Assembly (NCBI GenBank): GCA_934120675.1 | Contig: CAKOUU010000017.1 | Coordinates: 1 to 39,178, forward strand | Length of the DNA: 39,178 nucleotides | Direction of reading: 5' to 3' | Source of the DNA: an uncultured Clostridia bacterium | GTDB taxonomy: Bacteria; Bacillota; Clostridia; TANB77; CAG-508 | Part shown: positions 7,472-14,880 of the stretch, one piece after another | Layout: each line of letters starts with the position of its first letter | How positions within the stretch are numbered: the stretch's first letter is position 1 | Notes under the pieces: model-generated | What the model was told of the DNA's origin: nothing | The model's database searches: none | The model's input: only the letters and a program-made list of their open reading frames with translations | Made by a program: the position numbers and the translations under genes

Positions 7472-8077
7472 TTATCCCTCAAGAACTTCTCTAATTTGTT
7501 CTATTGTAATTGGTCCATCCCTTAAAATCTTTAATTCTTTTAAAACGCAGTCAACTATTGTACTTCCTTTTCCAAATCTAACTGTACCTTCCATCATTCC
7601 GTCTAGATTTGGGCATTCATTTTCTATTTCATCTAGGTTAGTACATGTTGGTTCTCCACTTTGATTGGCACTGCTCATAAATATTGGACATCCTGTTTTT
7701 ATAATTAATTCTTTTACCGCTTTTGATGTTGCCATTCGTACTGCAATTGTTGTTTTTCCATTGTTAACATATTCTGGCACTTCTGGTCTTTTTTCTAAAA
7801 TTAGTGTTATTGGACCTGGCATAAATTCTTTTATTAGTTTTTCTGCCTTTTCATTTACTATTGCTATACTTTTTATTTGCTTTTCATCTGAACACATTAC
7901 TGGAAATGGTTTTGTAATTGGTCTATTTTTTGTTTTTACTAAATTGTCATGTGCTTTTTTTGAGTTTATTCTGGCACATACTCCATATACTGTATCTGTT
8001 GGAACACTTATTACTCCATCTTTTTTTAATATCTCTGCTAATGCATCTATTTCAGTTTGTTTGTATCTTTTTATCAT
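7472..8077 (-). CDS. tsaC: L-threonylcarbamoyladenylate synthase (TsaC/YrdC-type)
   Basis: About 201 residues of the Sua5/YciO/YrdC/YwlC family, which make threonylcarbamoyl-AMP from Thr, bicarbonate and ATP for the t6A modification of ANN-decoding tRNAs. Visible marks are VISVPTDTVYGV near the start, the basic NRPITKPFPVM segment and FMSSANQSGE. The length fits the short TsaC form without the Sua5 C-terminal domain. The first in-frame ATG (8110) lies inside the upstream gene without an RBS. I prefer the ATG at 8077 (MIKRYKQTE), which has AGAGGC nine bases upstream. It is the last gene of the six-gene operon. Confidence 0.92.
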   Translation of the reverse strand: MIKRYKQTEIDALAEILKKDGVISVPTDTVYGVCARINSKKAHDNLVKTKNRPITKPFPVMCSDEKQIKSIAIVNEKAEKLIKEFMPGPITLILEKRPEVPEYVNNGKTTIAVRMATSKAVKELIIKTGCPIFMSSANQSGEPTCTNLDEIENECPNLDGMMEGTVRFGKGSTIVDCVLKELKILRDGPITIEQIREVLEG

Positions 8078-8099
8078 AATTTTATTGCCTCTATGTAAT

Positions 8100-8975
8100 T
8101 TATTTTTCATTTTCTATAATTCCATATGCCATTGCTATATTTGTTGGAACAATATATTTTGCATCTATCGCTTCTGCAACTACTAATGTAAATGCACACA
8201 TTGCTCTTGTAGCATACCACCAATCTGGATCTTTAACTCTTTGTTTTATTTCGTCCAAAGAAATTGACTTATAATATCTTTCTGTTTCTTTTTTTCTTGT
8301 TTCAATATCCATCATAATTGGTGAGACACTGTCTTTATATAAAGTATTTTCTTCATATTTTATTCCTGAATATCTAGCAAATTTTTCATGTCCTCCACCT
8401 GCTAATATTAATATGTCTGCTTTTTGTTTTGGTAAATTTAATCTTTCTTTTATATATTCTTTTACTGTTTCTACATCAGTAGTTGCATAGTTTTCTGCTA
8501 AATCTGGAAACTTTTGCATTACATCTATAACTCCAATTTTTGTGTTAGCACTTTCTTTTATTTTTTTATCATATATTGCAATTTCAGTAGAACCTCCTCC
8601 ACCAATAAAAACACATACTTTGTCTTTTACAAATCTTGTTGCTCCTAAAACTGTTAATCTATTTTCCTCTTCTTGTGATATTATATTAAAGTCATATTCT
8701 GTTTCATTTTTGAATTTTTCTAGAAATTTTTCTTTTTCTTCTTTGCTTAGAGTTCTAAAAATACTTGTACCACATACATATATATCTTTTGAAATACATT
8801 TTGAATCATTTATCTTTTTTATTAATTCTTTTATATCATCTTCCATTAAATGGTTGTTTTCATTGTAGTGCTTTTTAAATTGTATTGTAATTTCATCTAA
8901 TCGCTCTATATTATTCCCATTGTATCTGTCTATCTTTACACAAGTTGAACCTACTTCTATAATTATTTTATTCAT
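8100..8975 (-). CDS. Ppx/GppA-like phosphatase domain protein (ASKHA fold)
   Basis: 291 residues. The actin-like ATPase fold marks of exopolyphosphatase/guanosine-pentaphosphatase are present: phosphate-1-like start MNKIIIEVGSTCVKID, a QEEE segment near 101-104 where Ppx has its catalytic Glu, the phosphate-2 loop FIGGGGSTE at 124-131, and a late LAGGGHEKFARY. The C-terminal HD-like domain of long Ppx proteins is absent, so this is the short form. Its substrate could be polyphosphate, pppGpp or another phosphoanhydride. The start follows AGAGGTAAAATAA. It begins 17 bases after the HAD gene and overlaps no start of TsaC if that gene begins at 8077. Confidence 0.82.
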   Translation of the reverse strand: MNKIIIEVGSTCVKIDRYNGNNIERLDEITIQFKKHYNENNHLMEDDIKELIKKINDSKCISKDIYVCGTSIFRTLSKEEKEKFLEKFKNETEYDFNIISQEEENRLTVLGATRFVKDKVCVFIGGGGSTEIAIYDKKIKESANTKIGVIDVMQKFPDLAENYATTDVETVKEYIKERLNLPKQKADILILAGGGHEKFARYSGIKYEENTLYKDSVSPIMMDIETRKKETERYYKSISLDEIKQRVKDPDWWYATRAMCAFTLVVAEAIDAKYIVPTNIAMAYGIIENEK

Positions 8976-8992
8976 TTATTTTACCTCTATGT

Positions 8993-9565
8993 TTAATTAT
9001 ATCTTATATATCTATAAATTTCTCCCCAATTATTAACTTCTTTGATGTACTCATTTTCTTCTAATTTCATCAAGTTTGTATCTCTAAAATATAATGTTTT
9101 TACTTCATTATCTGCTAGCCTTTTTATAATTTTCCAATCATCATCAATCATAATGTCTACTTTTTCATTTTTACAAATTTCTAATTTATCTTCAACATTC
9201 CAATAATATTTATCAAACTTAATATTATTTTCTTCTAATAATCTTATTGCATCATCTTTCATTTCTTTTATAAAACCACCTCTTGCAGTAATAACGACAA
9301 ATTCGTGTCCTTGTTCTTTTAATAAATTGTATATGCCTACAAATCCTGACATTAAATTACTTTCTTTTGATACTGTCATGAAATATTTTTCAATAAATTC
9401 TTTTTCTTGCTCATTTGTCCAATTATATCTAGCTTGAAATTTTGGTTCTTTTTTATTTATTAGATTGTTTCCTTTTAAAATATCTATATCAAAGATTTCT
9501 TCATAAGTCCTGAATGTTGTTTCACTATCTATAACTACACCATCTAAATCTATTCCTATTTTCAC
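8993..9565 (-). CDS. HAD-superfamily nucleotidase-like hydrolase
   Basis: 190 residues with all four HAD motifs: nucleophile and acid D6/D8 in GIDLDGV, Thr in VVITARGG (T93), a Lys in the linker helix, and the acidic motif IDDDW (141-143). The pattern and size resemble NT5C/YorS-type 5'(3')-deoxyribonucleotidases, which dephosphorylate nucleoside monophosphates. The start is GTG at 9565, which has an ideal GGAGG seven or eight bases upstream. It is the fourth gene of the radical SAM operon. An exact substrate cannot be given. Confidence 0.85.
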   Translation of the reverse strand: MKIGIDLDGVVIDSETTFRTYEEIFDIDILKGNNLINKKEPKFQARYNWTNEQEKEFIEKYFMTVSKESNLMSGFVGIYNLLKEQGHEFVVITARGGFIKEMKDDAIRLLEENNIKFDKYYWNVEDKLEICKNEKVDIMIDDDWKIIKRLADNEVKTLYFRDTNLMKLEENEYIKEVNNWGEIYRYIRYN

Positions 9566-9608
9566 AGATATATCCTCCTCTATTTTTATTTATCTTGTTG
9601 TTTCTTCT

Positions 9609-10439
9609 TTATATCTTTTTATAATAATCTTCAAATTCTTCTTTTTTGCTTTTAAAAAAGTTATAAAAATATCTTACATTTTCAAGTTCATTCCATTTTG
9701 CTACTCTATAATCTTTTGTGTCTAAATTGTATATTTTTGCATTTAATATTCCTAACATAAATGGAGAATGAGTTGCTATAACGAATTGAACTCCGAGATA
9801 TCTTGCCATTTCATTTATTTTTTCTGCAAGTTTTACTTGATTTTGTGGTGAAAGTGACACTTCTGGCTCATCTAATAAATATAATTTATCTGGTTCAATA
9901 TCCTCTTCTAATATTTGTAATGTTGTTTCTCCATTTGAATATTTATCTTGCGCAAATGCAAATCTTGGAAATTGTTTTCCACCTTCTTTTGTTTTCAAAA
10001 AATCTTTTGCATTTTGTCTTCCTCTTTCTTTGGTTAGAGTACTTTCTATGCTTTCTTGTAAGACTGCATCTTGTTGTATTTTTCTAATTTCATATAATAT
10101 TTCTTCGCTTTTTATATATCTACTATTTGTAGGAATTTTAGTTAGCCTACTTCCATATTCGTTTTCTCCTAGTTCATATTTACATTCATTTGAATAATTT
10201 TCAAAATATGGCCACCATCCGTCAATTCTAGAATAGTTTCGTTCTTTTCCTTTTAAGTTTAATTTGTGAGCAATCATGTTTAATATTGTTGATTTTCCAC
10301 TCCCATTGTTTCCATATAATACTGTGATGTCGTCAAATACAAATATATTTGGTTCTTTATTTTTGAATATGCAAAATGGATATATATTGGGGTCTGTGCT
10401 TCTACTTTCACTTAATTTAAATGTTTTTAGATATATCAT
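9609..10439 (-). CDS. AAA/ABC-type ATPase (small SMC-like head protein)
   Basis: 276 residues from ATG 10439. Walker A YGNNGSGKST is at 42-51, an ABC-like signature YSNGETT near 167-173, Walker B LYLLDEPEVSLSP at 186-198, and a switch His in IATHSPFML. This is the layout of stand-alone predicted ATPases related to RecF/SbcC/OLD heads, without a long coiled coil or a nuclease domain. I chose 10439 because the upstream in-frame ATG is part of the GGAGG ribosome site (ATGGAGGTAAAA before the real ATG). It starts two bases after the YjjX stop, so translation is likely coupled. Function unknown; such ATPases often accompany an effector, here possibly the radical SAM or HAD protein. Confidence 0.85.
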   Translation of the reverse strand: MIYLKTFKLSESRSTDPNIYPFCIFKNKEPNIFVFDDITVLYGNNGSGKSTILNMIAHKLNLKGKERNYSRIDGWWPYFENYSNECKYELGENEYGSRLTKIPTNSRYIKSEEILYEIRKIQQDAVLQESIESTLTKERGRQNAKDFLKTKEGGKQFPRFAFAQDKYSNGETTLQILEEDIEPDKLYLLDEPEVSLSPQNQVKLAEKINEMARYLGVQFVIATHSPFMLGILNAKIYNLDTKDYRVAKWNELENVRYFYNFFKSKKEEFEDYYKKI

Positions 10440-10441
10440 TT

Positions 10442-10972
10442 TTACCTCCATATATCTCCATTAATGTGTTTTGTTAGTGCCATAATAAATGCATTTCTTG
10501 TTAAATCAATTCTTGATACTTCATTTTTTGTTAAATAACTTATTCCACCTTTTCCTTTGCCTAATTCTTGTCCATCGAATATCTTGTCCATAACTTTTCC
10601 AAGTTCTGTTGCTTTAATTTCATCAATGTATTTATCAGGAATTGGAAATCCTTGGCTTGTTCCTATACTTTGAAATCCTTTTGAATCTTCCACAACTACT
10701 GCATTTATATCTATCCATTCTCCTAAAGAATCTGTGATACCAGCTTCACTTGAAATATAAAAGTCTGCTTTTATATTGTTTTTTGAAGCATATTCTTTTA
10801 GATTTTTCACTCTATTTTTTGCTCCTTGAAGTATTTCTTCATTTATTGGTTGGTCTCCTACATTTGAATCTACTGGTATTCCTTCTATTTCTACTTTGTC
10901 AAAATATTTTTCAAATGCTTGTTTTGCTCCTTCTATTTTTCCTGGATTTTTTGTTCCTATTAATATTTTCAT
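10442..10972 (-). CDS. yjjX: Inosine/xanthosine triphosphatase (YjjX / DUF84 family)
   Basis: 176 residues matching the NTPase_I-T fold: MKILIGTKNPGKIEGAKQAF at the start, a central GAKNRVKNL, the conserved acid region YISSEAGITDS, and the family end GGISYLTKNEVSR followed by RNAFIMAL. YjjX proteins hydrolyse ITP and XTP and so clean the nucleotide pool of deaminated purines. The start follows AAGGAGG. It lies 12 bases after the radical SAM gene and two bases before the ATPase, the tightest part of the operon. Confidence 0.88.
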   Translation of the reverse strand: MKILIGTKNPGKIEGAKQAFEKYFDKVEIEGIPVDSNVGDQPINEEILQGAKNRVKNLKEYASKNNIKADFYISSEAGITDSLGEWIDINAVVVEDSKGFQSIGTSQGFPIPDKYIDEIKATELGKVMDKIFDGQELGKGKGGISYLTKNEVSRIDLTRNAFIMALTKHINGDIWR

Positions 10973-10984
10973 AAATATTCCTCC

Positions 10985-12064
10985 TTAAAACTCTATCTCT
11001 TCACTTTCTGTCAATTCTCCATTAAATCCATAAACTTGCTTACATAATGGTGATTTTCTTGTTCCTTCATGTATAACTACTTTTTCCAAATCCTCATATA
11101 TACTATGTAATTTTATACCATACTTTTCCATTTTTTCTACGTTCATTTCTTTAAATGCTGGACATGGAAGTATTGTTCCATCATATTTTATATCTAATTT
11201 TTCAGTTCCTGCTGTGCATAAATGAGACATTTTTCCATTTAATGGAATTCCAATTCTTATGTTACCGCTATATTTTTCTTTCTCTTTTTTTAATATTTCA
11301 CTAAATTCTCTTAGCTCTGTTTCATTTAACATCAAGTCTTGTTTGTTTTCTAGTCCTCTACCTTGTGGTACAAAATTTAAAATACTTATATTTTTTACTT
11401 TTGAAATTTCTAAACATTCTATGATATCTGGAAATTGTCTATAATTTGGTTTCATAGGAATAAAATGAACATCTACATTTAATCCAACAATGCTTGCTCT
11501 AACCAAAGAATCTATTAGATATGTATTTAATGCTTTTCTTCCCATTAACTCATTATCAATATTTTCATCTAATGCTTGCCAATCAAATACGATTTTATCT
11601 ACTCCTAATTCTTTTATTTTTTCTAGTTCTTGCCTTGTTAGTGAAGTGAATTCTCCTGGATTAATCATTCTTTTATAATATGCCTTCACATTTCTTTTTA
11701 GCCTTTCATTCCATGGTTCATGTTCTTCTATTTCTTCTAAATCTTTTTTACATTTATTTTTTATATATTCTATCGTTTTTTCTGGTATTGCTGGTGTTCT
11801 TTTTATTCCACTGGTGAATATAACTGTTCTAATTCCATTGTCTTTACAAAACTTTATCATTTCGAATAAATCTGGATGTAAAAAAGGTTCTCCTCCTGAA
11901 ATTGATATTTCTCCAATTCCACCATTGGTAATAAAATACATAACTGTTTTCTTAAAGTCTTCTAGTGTTATAATTGTCGTTTTGTCTTTTGATGAATTTG
12001 AAGAACAAAATTTGCATTTATTAGGGCATGTTTGTATTATTTCAAAACATAAGTCTTTTAACAT
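10985..12064 (-). CDS. Radical SAM protein with SPASM-like C-terminal cysteines
   Basis: 359 residues. The 4Fe-4S/SAM motif CPNKCKFC gives C13, C17 and C20. The GGEP-type SAM motif is in ISISGGEPFLHP, and a TIM-barrel follows. An unusual charged insert (CKKDLEEIEEHEPWNERLKR) comes after the third strand. At the C-terminus three separate Cys (HLCTAG, LPCPAFK, PLCKQV) suggest an auxiliary cluster of the SPASM or twitch type. Such proteins modify peptides, cofactors or RNA; none is identifiable here. It opens the operon and has AAGGA before the ATG. It lacks the viperin pattern, so I do not call it an antiviral nucleotide synthase. Confidence 0.87.
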   Translation of the reverse strand: MLKDLCFEIIQTCPNKCKFCSSNSSKDKTTIITLEDFKKTVMYFITNGGIGEISISGGEPFLHPDLFEMIKFCKDNGIRTVIFTSGIKRTPAIPEKTIEYIKNKCKKDLEEIEEHEPWNERLKRNVKAYYKRMINPGEFTSLTRQELEKIKELGVDKIVFDWQALDENIDNELMGRKALNTYLIDSLVRASIVGLNVDVHFIPMKPNYRQFPDIIECLEISKVKNISILNFVPQGRGLENKQDLMLNETELREFSEILKKEKEKYSGNIRIGIPLNGKMSHLCTAGTEKLDIKYDGTILPCPAFKEMNVEKMEKYGIKLHSIYEDLEKVVIHEGTRKSPLCKQVYGFNGELTESEEIEF

Positions 12065-12195
12065 ATATATTCCTTCTTCTATTAGTCTTTTTATTTTTTA
12101 GTTTTATTTTTATCAAAACTAACTGTATTCGTATTAAGTTTCTTTTTCTTTATATTAATATAGTGATTATTTATGATAACTATATCATAAATAGT

Positions 12196-12226
12196 AAAAA
12201 AAAGGAAGTATTTTTCCAAATACTTC
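12196..12226 (-). terminator. Strong minus-strand intrinsic terminator
   Basis: GAAGTATTT (12205-12213) pairs with AAATACTTC (12218-12226) over a four-base loop, followed on the minus strand by C and eight T (12196-12203). It sits about 130 bases upstream of the radical SAM operon and insulates it from read-through. No intact minus-strand gene lies just before it. Confidence 0.75.
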
Positions 12227-12279
12227 AGGGTTATTTCATAAAATGTTACAAAATTGTAATATTTTATGAAATAACCCTG
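12226..12279. repeat. Long near-perfect inverted repeat (24-bp arms)
   Basis: The arms 12226-12249 and 12256-12279 match over 24 bases except one position that would be a G-U pair in RNA; the loop is six bases. The arms begin and end with CAGGGTTATTTC. It directly abuts the terminator stem at 12226, and on the plus strand it is followed by TGTTTTT. It may be the terminator of a plus-strand RNA, a double hairpin acting in the other direction, or a small mobile-element relic. Confidence 0.75.
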
Positions 12280-12483
12280 TGTTTTTCTATATCATGCCAA
12301 ATAATTTTACATTTTAGAGAACAAATGTGTTGCTTTTTATATGAAAATGTAGTATTATAGTAAAGAACTTTTCTGTTAAATAGAAGGTTCAAGAAGACTT
12401 ATTTTATAAGCAGTTTACTATTGAGCATGTAGCTTATTATAAAAATTATATACGCTACAGTGTTTATATTAGGAGGTTTTAAT

Positions 12484-12651
12484 TTGGATATATACTCTCA
12501 AAATATTTATGAAGTAATTGAAAATAATATAAGGAAGCATGTTTTAATTATATACAATATCTCTGAAAATCATTATGTAGGACTAACAGTTAATACTGCT
12601 GAATCAAATAATCTAACATACATCGAATCTATAAATATATTACACTTTTGA
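12484..12651 (+). CDS. Small plus-strand ORF, 55 codons, TTG start
   Basis: An AGGAGG site (12471-12476) lies seven bases before TTG 12484, a near-ideal spacing, so I take TTG as the start although no ATG is present. The product is acidic-polar with a central beta-strand pair (KHVLIIYN and NHYVGLTVNTA). This vaguely recalls PemK/MazF-type or other small SH3-like proteins, but I do not recognise it. It is one of only two plausible plus-strand coding regions in the window and lies directly in front of the tandem small-RNA candidates. In 12284-12470 I see nothing else definable. Confidence 0.45.
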   Translation: MDIYSQNIYEVIENNIRKHVLIIYNISENHYVGLTVNTAESNNLTYIESINILHF

Positions 12652-12672
12652 AGATTAATTTCAATAAATATC

Positions 12673-12706
12673 TTGACTCTCGCCCCAAAATATCTTATAA
12701 TATAAT
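12673..12706 (+). promoter_or_regulatory. Consensus-like promoter of small RNA candidate 1
   Basis: TTGACT (12673-12678), a 17-base spacer and TATAAT (12696-12701) match the sigma-A consensus closely. A second overlapping TATAAT (12701-12706) belongs to the unit shared with the second small-RNA candidate. No RBS or ORF of note follows, but a terminator does at 12750-12780. Confidence 0.7.
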
Positions 12707-12707
12707 T

Positions 12708-12780
12708 ACATTTAGAGTTGCACATCGAAAGATGTGGAAGTTGTTTTTCAAAGACCAGGTTAACCTAGTCTTTGCTTTTT
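12708..12780 (+). ncRNA. Candidate small RNA 1 of a tandem pair
   Basis: Between the promoter and a terminator lies a roughly 70-base segment with a 5' hairpin (CACATC gaaa GATGTG, 12721-12736) and a rho-independent terminator: AAAGACCAGG/CCTAGTCTTT around a TTAA loop (12750-12773), then GCTTTTT. The 37 bases from 12701 are clearly homologous to those from 12809. No known family (6S, SRP, tmRNA, RNase P) fits its length. Its function may be regulatory or antitoxin-like. Confidence 0.6.
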
Positions 12781-12815
12781 GTAATAATTTTTCTTTATTT
12801 GCATACACTATAATT

Positions 12816-12898
12816 ACATTTAATGTTGCACATTTAAATGTGGTTAGTTCGTTTATAAACGCTTAAAATCCCTCATACAAAGAGGGATTTTCTTTTTT
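12816..12898 (+). ncRNA. Candidate small RNA 2 of a tandem pair
   Basis: The second copy starts with the same block (TATAATTACATTTA then GTTGCACAT, ending ATGTGG; 12809-12843). Its 5' hairpin is CACATTTAAATGTG, followed by a palindrome (CGTTTATAAACG) and a strong terminator AAAATCCCTC/GAGGGATTTT (12865-12891) plus CTTTTTT. The -10 is perfect, but the -35 is poor, unlike copy 1. Stems are preserved while their sequence differs (CATC/GATG against CATT/AATG), which suggests structure is being kept. Confidence 0.55.
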
Positions 12899-12906
12899 CT
12901 TGTTGA

Positions 12907-12942
12907 AAACTCTCGTAAATAAAGTGAAATTTACGAGAGTTT
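12907..12942 (-). terminator. 14-bp hairpin, probable terminator of the hydrolase fragment
   Basis: AAACTCTCGTAAAT (12907-12920) pairs perfectly with ATTTACGAGAGTTT (12929-12942). On the minus strand it is followed by TTTTC, a short T tract, 57 bases past the stop at 12999. Confidence 0.55.
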
Positions 12943-12998
12943 CCGACATATTTAATTTTCATATTACGAAAATTTGCAATTTTTTTGTAATATAACCT

Positions 12999-13340
12999 TT
13001 ATAAGTAACTTACTATTTCTTCAAATGTATCATATCCACTCTCACTATTGATGTGTCCACCATTATGTATTAAAACTTGCTCTGTTGCAACAATATCTGT
13101 AAAGTTCCTTTCTACATCAAATCTTACATATGGATCATTATCTGAATAGAAACAAACTATTTCTTTAGCATACTGTTTTACATCTTCCAAATTATCAAAA
13201 TACATCGATTTATTAACATTATCATATTCTTCATTTATCCCTAAATAATTATTAAATCCACATACGAATATTAATTTCTTAACTTTCACTTTATTTTCGA
13301 CTAGGAATTTTGATATGAATATTGGTGCTATACCTCCTAA
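12999..13340 (-). pseudogene. Alpha/beta serine hydrolase fragment (RBBP9/YdeN-like C-terminal half)
   Basis: About 110 residues resemble the back half of small RBBP9/YdeN hydrolases: PIFISKFLVENK, KKLIFVCGFNNYLG, then IVCFYSDNDPYV with the catalytic Asp and HNGGHINSESGY with the catalytic His. The front half with the nucleophile Ser (GHSxG) is absent. In-frame upstream there is only a stop inside the Sel1-protein gene, and no true start codon. It lies head-to-tail behind the Sel1 gene, from which only the stop separates it. I take it as a 5'-truncated relic. Confidence 0.75.
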
Positions 13341-13345
13341 ATTAA

Positions 13346-13957
13346 CTATTTTTCAATCTCTCTATCATATGTATCTTTGTATTGTTCAAACTTAGCTTTT
13401 GCTCTTGGCAATCCTGCATTAACTGCCATCTTTAAATAATATTCAGATAGTTTTAAGTTTTTCTTTGTTCCAACACCATTATAATAAAAATTTGCCCCTA
13501 AATCATAAATTGCTGGAAGATGCCCTTGCATTGCACAATCATGTATTAATTCAAATGCTTTATTTTCATTTCTTTCAATATTTCCGAATCCAAAATAGTA
13601 ATAAGCACCTAAACAAAATTTAGAAAATGCTTGTCTTCTCGGACTTTCTTGTTCTTCATTTATAAGACTTAATAGAGATTCATAAGCCTCATTATGTATC
13701 TGTTTTGCTTTTTCTTTATCTTGTTCTACTCCGTCTCCAAAATAATAACAAGCGCCAACTCCGTAAGCACAACGAGGATCTCCTAATTCTTTTCCTTTTT
13801 CATACCAGTGCATCGCTTTTTCAAAACTTTGCTCTGCTCCATTTTCTTCACTATCATAACTTCTGCCTAAAATATAGCATGCAAATTTGTCTCCATTTTC
13901 AGCCTTGCTTCTTACTTCATCTAAATCAAATATTATTGGTTTAATATTATTATTCAT
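13346..13957 (-). CDS. Sel1-like repeat protein
   Basis: 203 residues made of Sel1-like/TPR repeats. Four or five units carry the A-x2-LG-x2-Y pattern, for example ACYILGRSYDSEENG, CAYGVGACYYFGDGVEQD, KFCLGAYYYFGFG and AIYDLGANFYYNGVGTKKN. There is no signal peptide, so it is probably cytoplasmic. Such solenoids act as protein-binding scaffolds. The start is ATG 13957 after AGGAGA at eight bases; an in-frame TTG two codons upstream overlaps the RBS and is less likely. The gene start overlaps the end of a GNAT remnant by a few bases. Partner unknown. Confidence 0.85.
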   Translation of the reverse strand: MNNNIKPIIFDLDEVRSKAENGDKFACYILGRSYDSEENGAEQSFEKAMHWYEKGKELGDPRCAYGVGACYYFGDGVEQDKEKAKQIHNEAYESLLSLINEEQESPRRQAFSKFCLGAYYYFGFGNIERNENKAFELIHDCAMQGHLPAIYDLGANFYYNGVGTKKNLKLSEYYLKMAVNAGLPRAKAKFEQYKDTYDREIEK

Positions 13958-14329
13958 TTTCAACTTCTCCTAATTTTTTTAACAAAATATATTTTTTAAT
14001 ATTTTTATCTTTTTGATACCAAGTCTGTTCCTCATAGCCTAAATCATTTAAATTTCTTAAACTATAAACATTACAAAAAGTTACTTCTGCAATAATATGT
14101 TTTATTTCTTTTTCTTTCGCTATCTTCTTTTAATTCTCTAATTGCTCCATCACTTATGGTTTCTCCCGCTTTTGTATGTTTCCATCTTCTTTTTCTTTAA
14201 TTCTAACCTTGCATTTTCTACAATGTTTTCATTTAGTCTATTTTCTATACTTGTAGGTAATTTCATATTTTCACCTTTCATAACTATTTTTATTTTATAA
14301 TCTTCTGGTTTAATATTATAAATTTTCAT
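13950..14329 (-). pseudogene. Degenerate acetyltransferase-like gene behind def
   Basis: The ATG at 14329 opens two bases after the def stop, and the frame runs about 50 residues (MKIYNIKPEDYKIKIV, then LPTSIENRLNENIVENARLE) before stopping near 14170. After frame changes the text continues as HIIAEVTFCNVYSLRNLNDLGYEEQTWY and a basic end, ending at 13950. The NVYSLRNLNDLGYE segment is the usual GNAT strand-helix (N-x3-L-x3-GF/Y). The catalytic middle is eroded. Position suggests it was translationally coupled to def. Confidence 0.65.
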
Positions 14330-14331
14330 GC

Positions 14332-14880
14332 CTAAATTCTTTCTTTATCTCTTAAATTATATTTATTTATACTATCAACTGTTGCAAAACCATTATGTTC
14401 TTTTACTTTTTCTAAAAATACAATACCATCTAAGTGGTCACATTCATGTTGAACAAGTCTTGCAAAAAATCCATCCACTTGTCTTACAATTTTTTCTCCA
14501 TTTTCGTTAAAATAAGTTAATTCTATATTTTTATATCTTTCTACTTTTCCCCTAATTACTGGAACACTCATGCATCCTTCATATTGTATGTCAGTATCTT
14601 CTGATATTTTTTTCCAAATTGGATTTATCATTGCAGTTATTGGTATTTCTTCTGCATCATTATATTTTATGTTTTCTTTTTTAGCCCCTACTACAATTAT
14701 TCTCTTATTTACTCCTATTTGCGGTGCGGCTATGCCTAGGCCTGTACCGAATTCTAATGTTGCTTTTAAATCTTCTATGATGTCTAAAATTTCTCTATTT
14801 ATGTTCTTTATATCTATTTCATCACATTTTTTTTGAAGAATAGGATCTCCTACTTCTCTTATTTTTAAAGCTTTTCCCAT
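14332..14880 (-). CDS. def: Peptide deformylase
   Basis: 182 residues with the three deformylase motifs: GLGIAAPQIG (47-56), EGCMS (101-105, metal ligand C103) and QHECDHLDG (metal ligands H145 and H149, catalytic E146). It removes the formyl group from nascent polypeptides at the ribosome exit. Length and motif form fit bacterial PDF. The start lies after AAAGGAAT. It looks functional, unlike its immediate downstream neighbour. Confidence 0.96.
   Translation of the reverse strand: MGKALKIREVGDPILQKKCDEIDIKNINREILDIIEDLKATLEFGTGLGIAAPQIGVNKRIIVVGAKKENIKYNDAEEIPITAMINPIWKKISEDTDIQYEGCMSVPVIRGKVERYKNIELTYFNENGEKIVRQVDGFFARLVQHECDHLDGIVFLEKVKEHNGFATVDSINKYNLRDKERI

Noticed and set aside
10985..12064. 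Radical SAM protein as a prokaryotic viperin
   Set aside because: The cluster motif context (QTCPNKCKFCSS) and the C-terminal cysteines do not fit the viperin pattern.
12648..12866. 72-codon plus-strand frame over the small-RNA candidates
   Set aside because: No RBS, and it runs across a promoter and a terminator; the RNA reading explains the sequence better.
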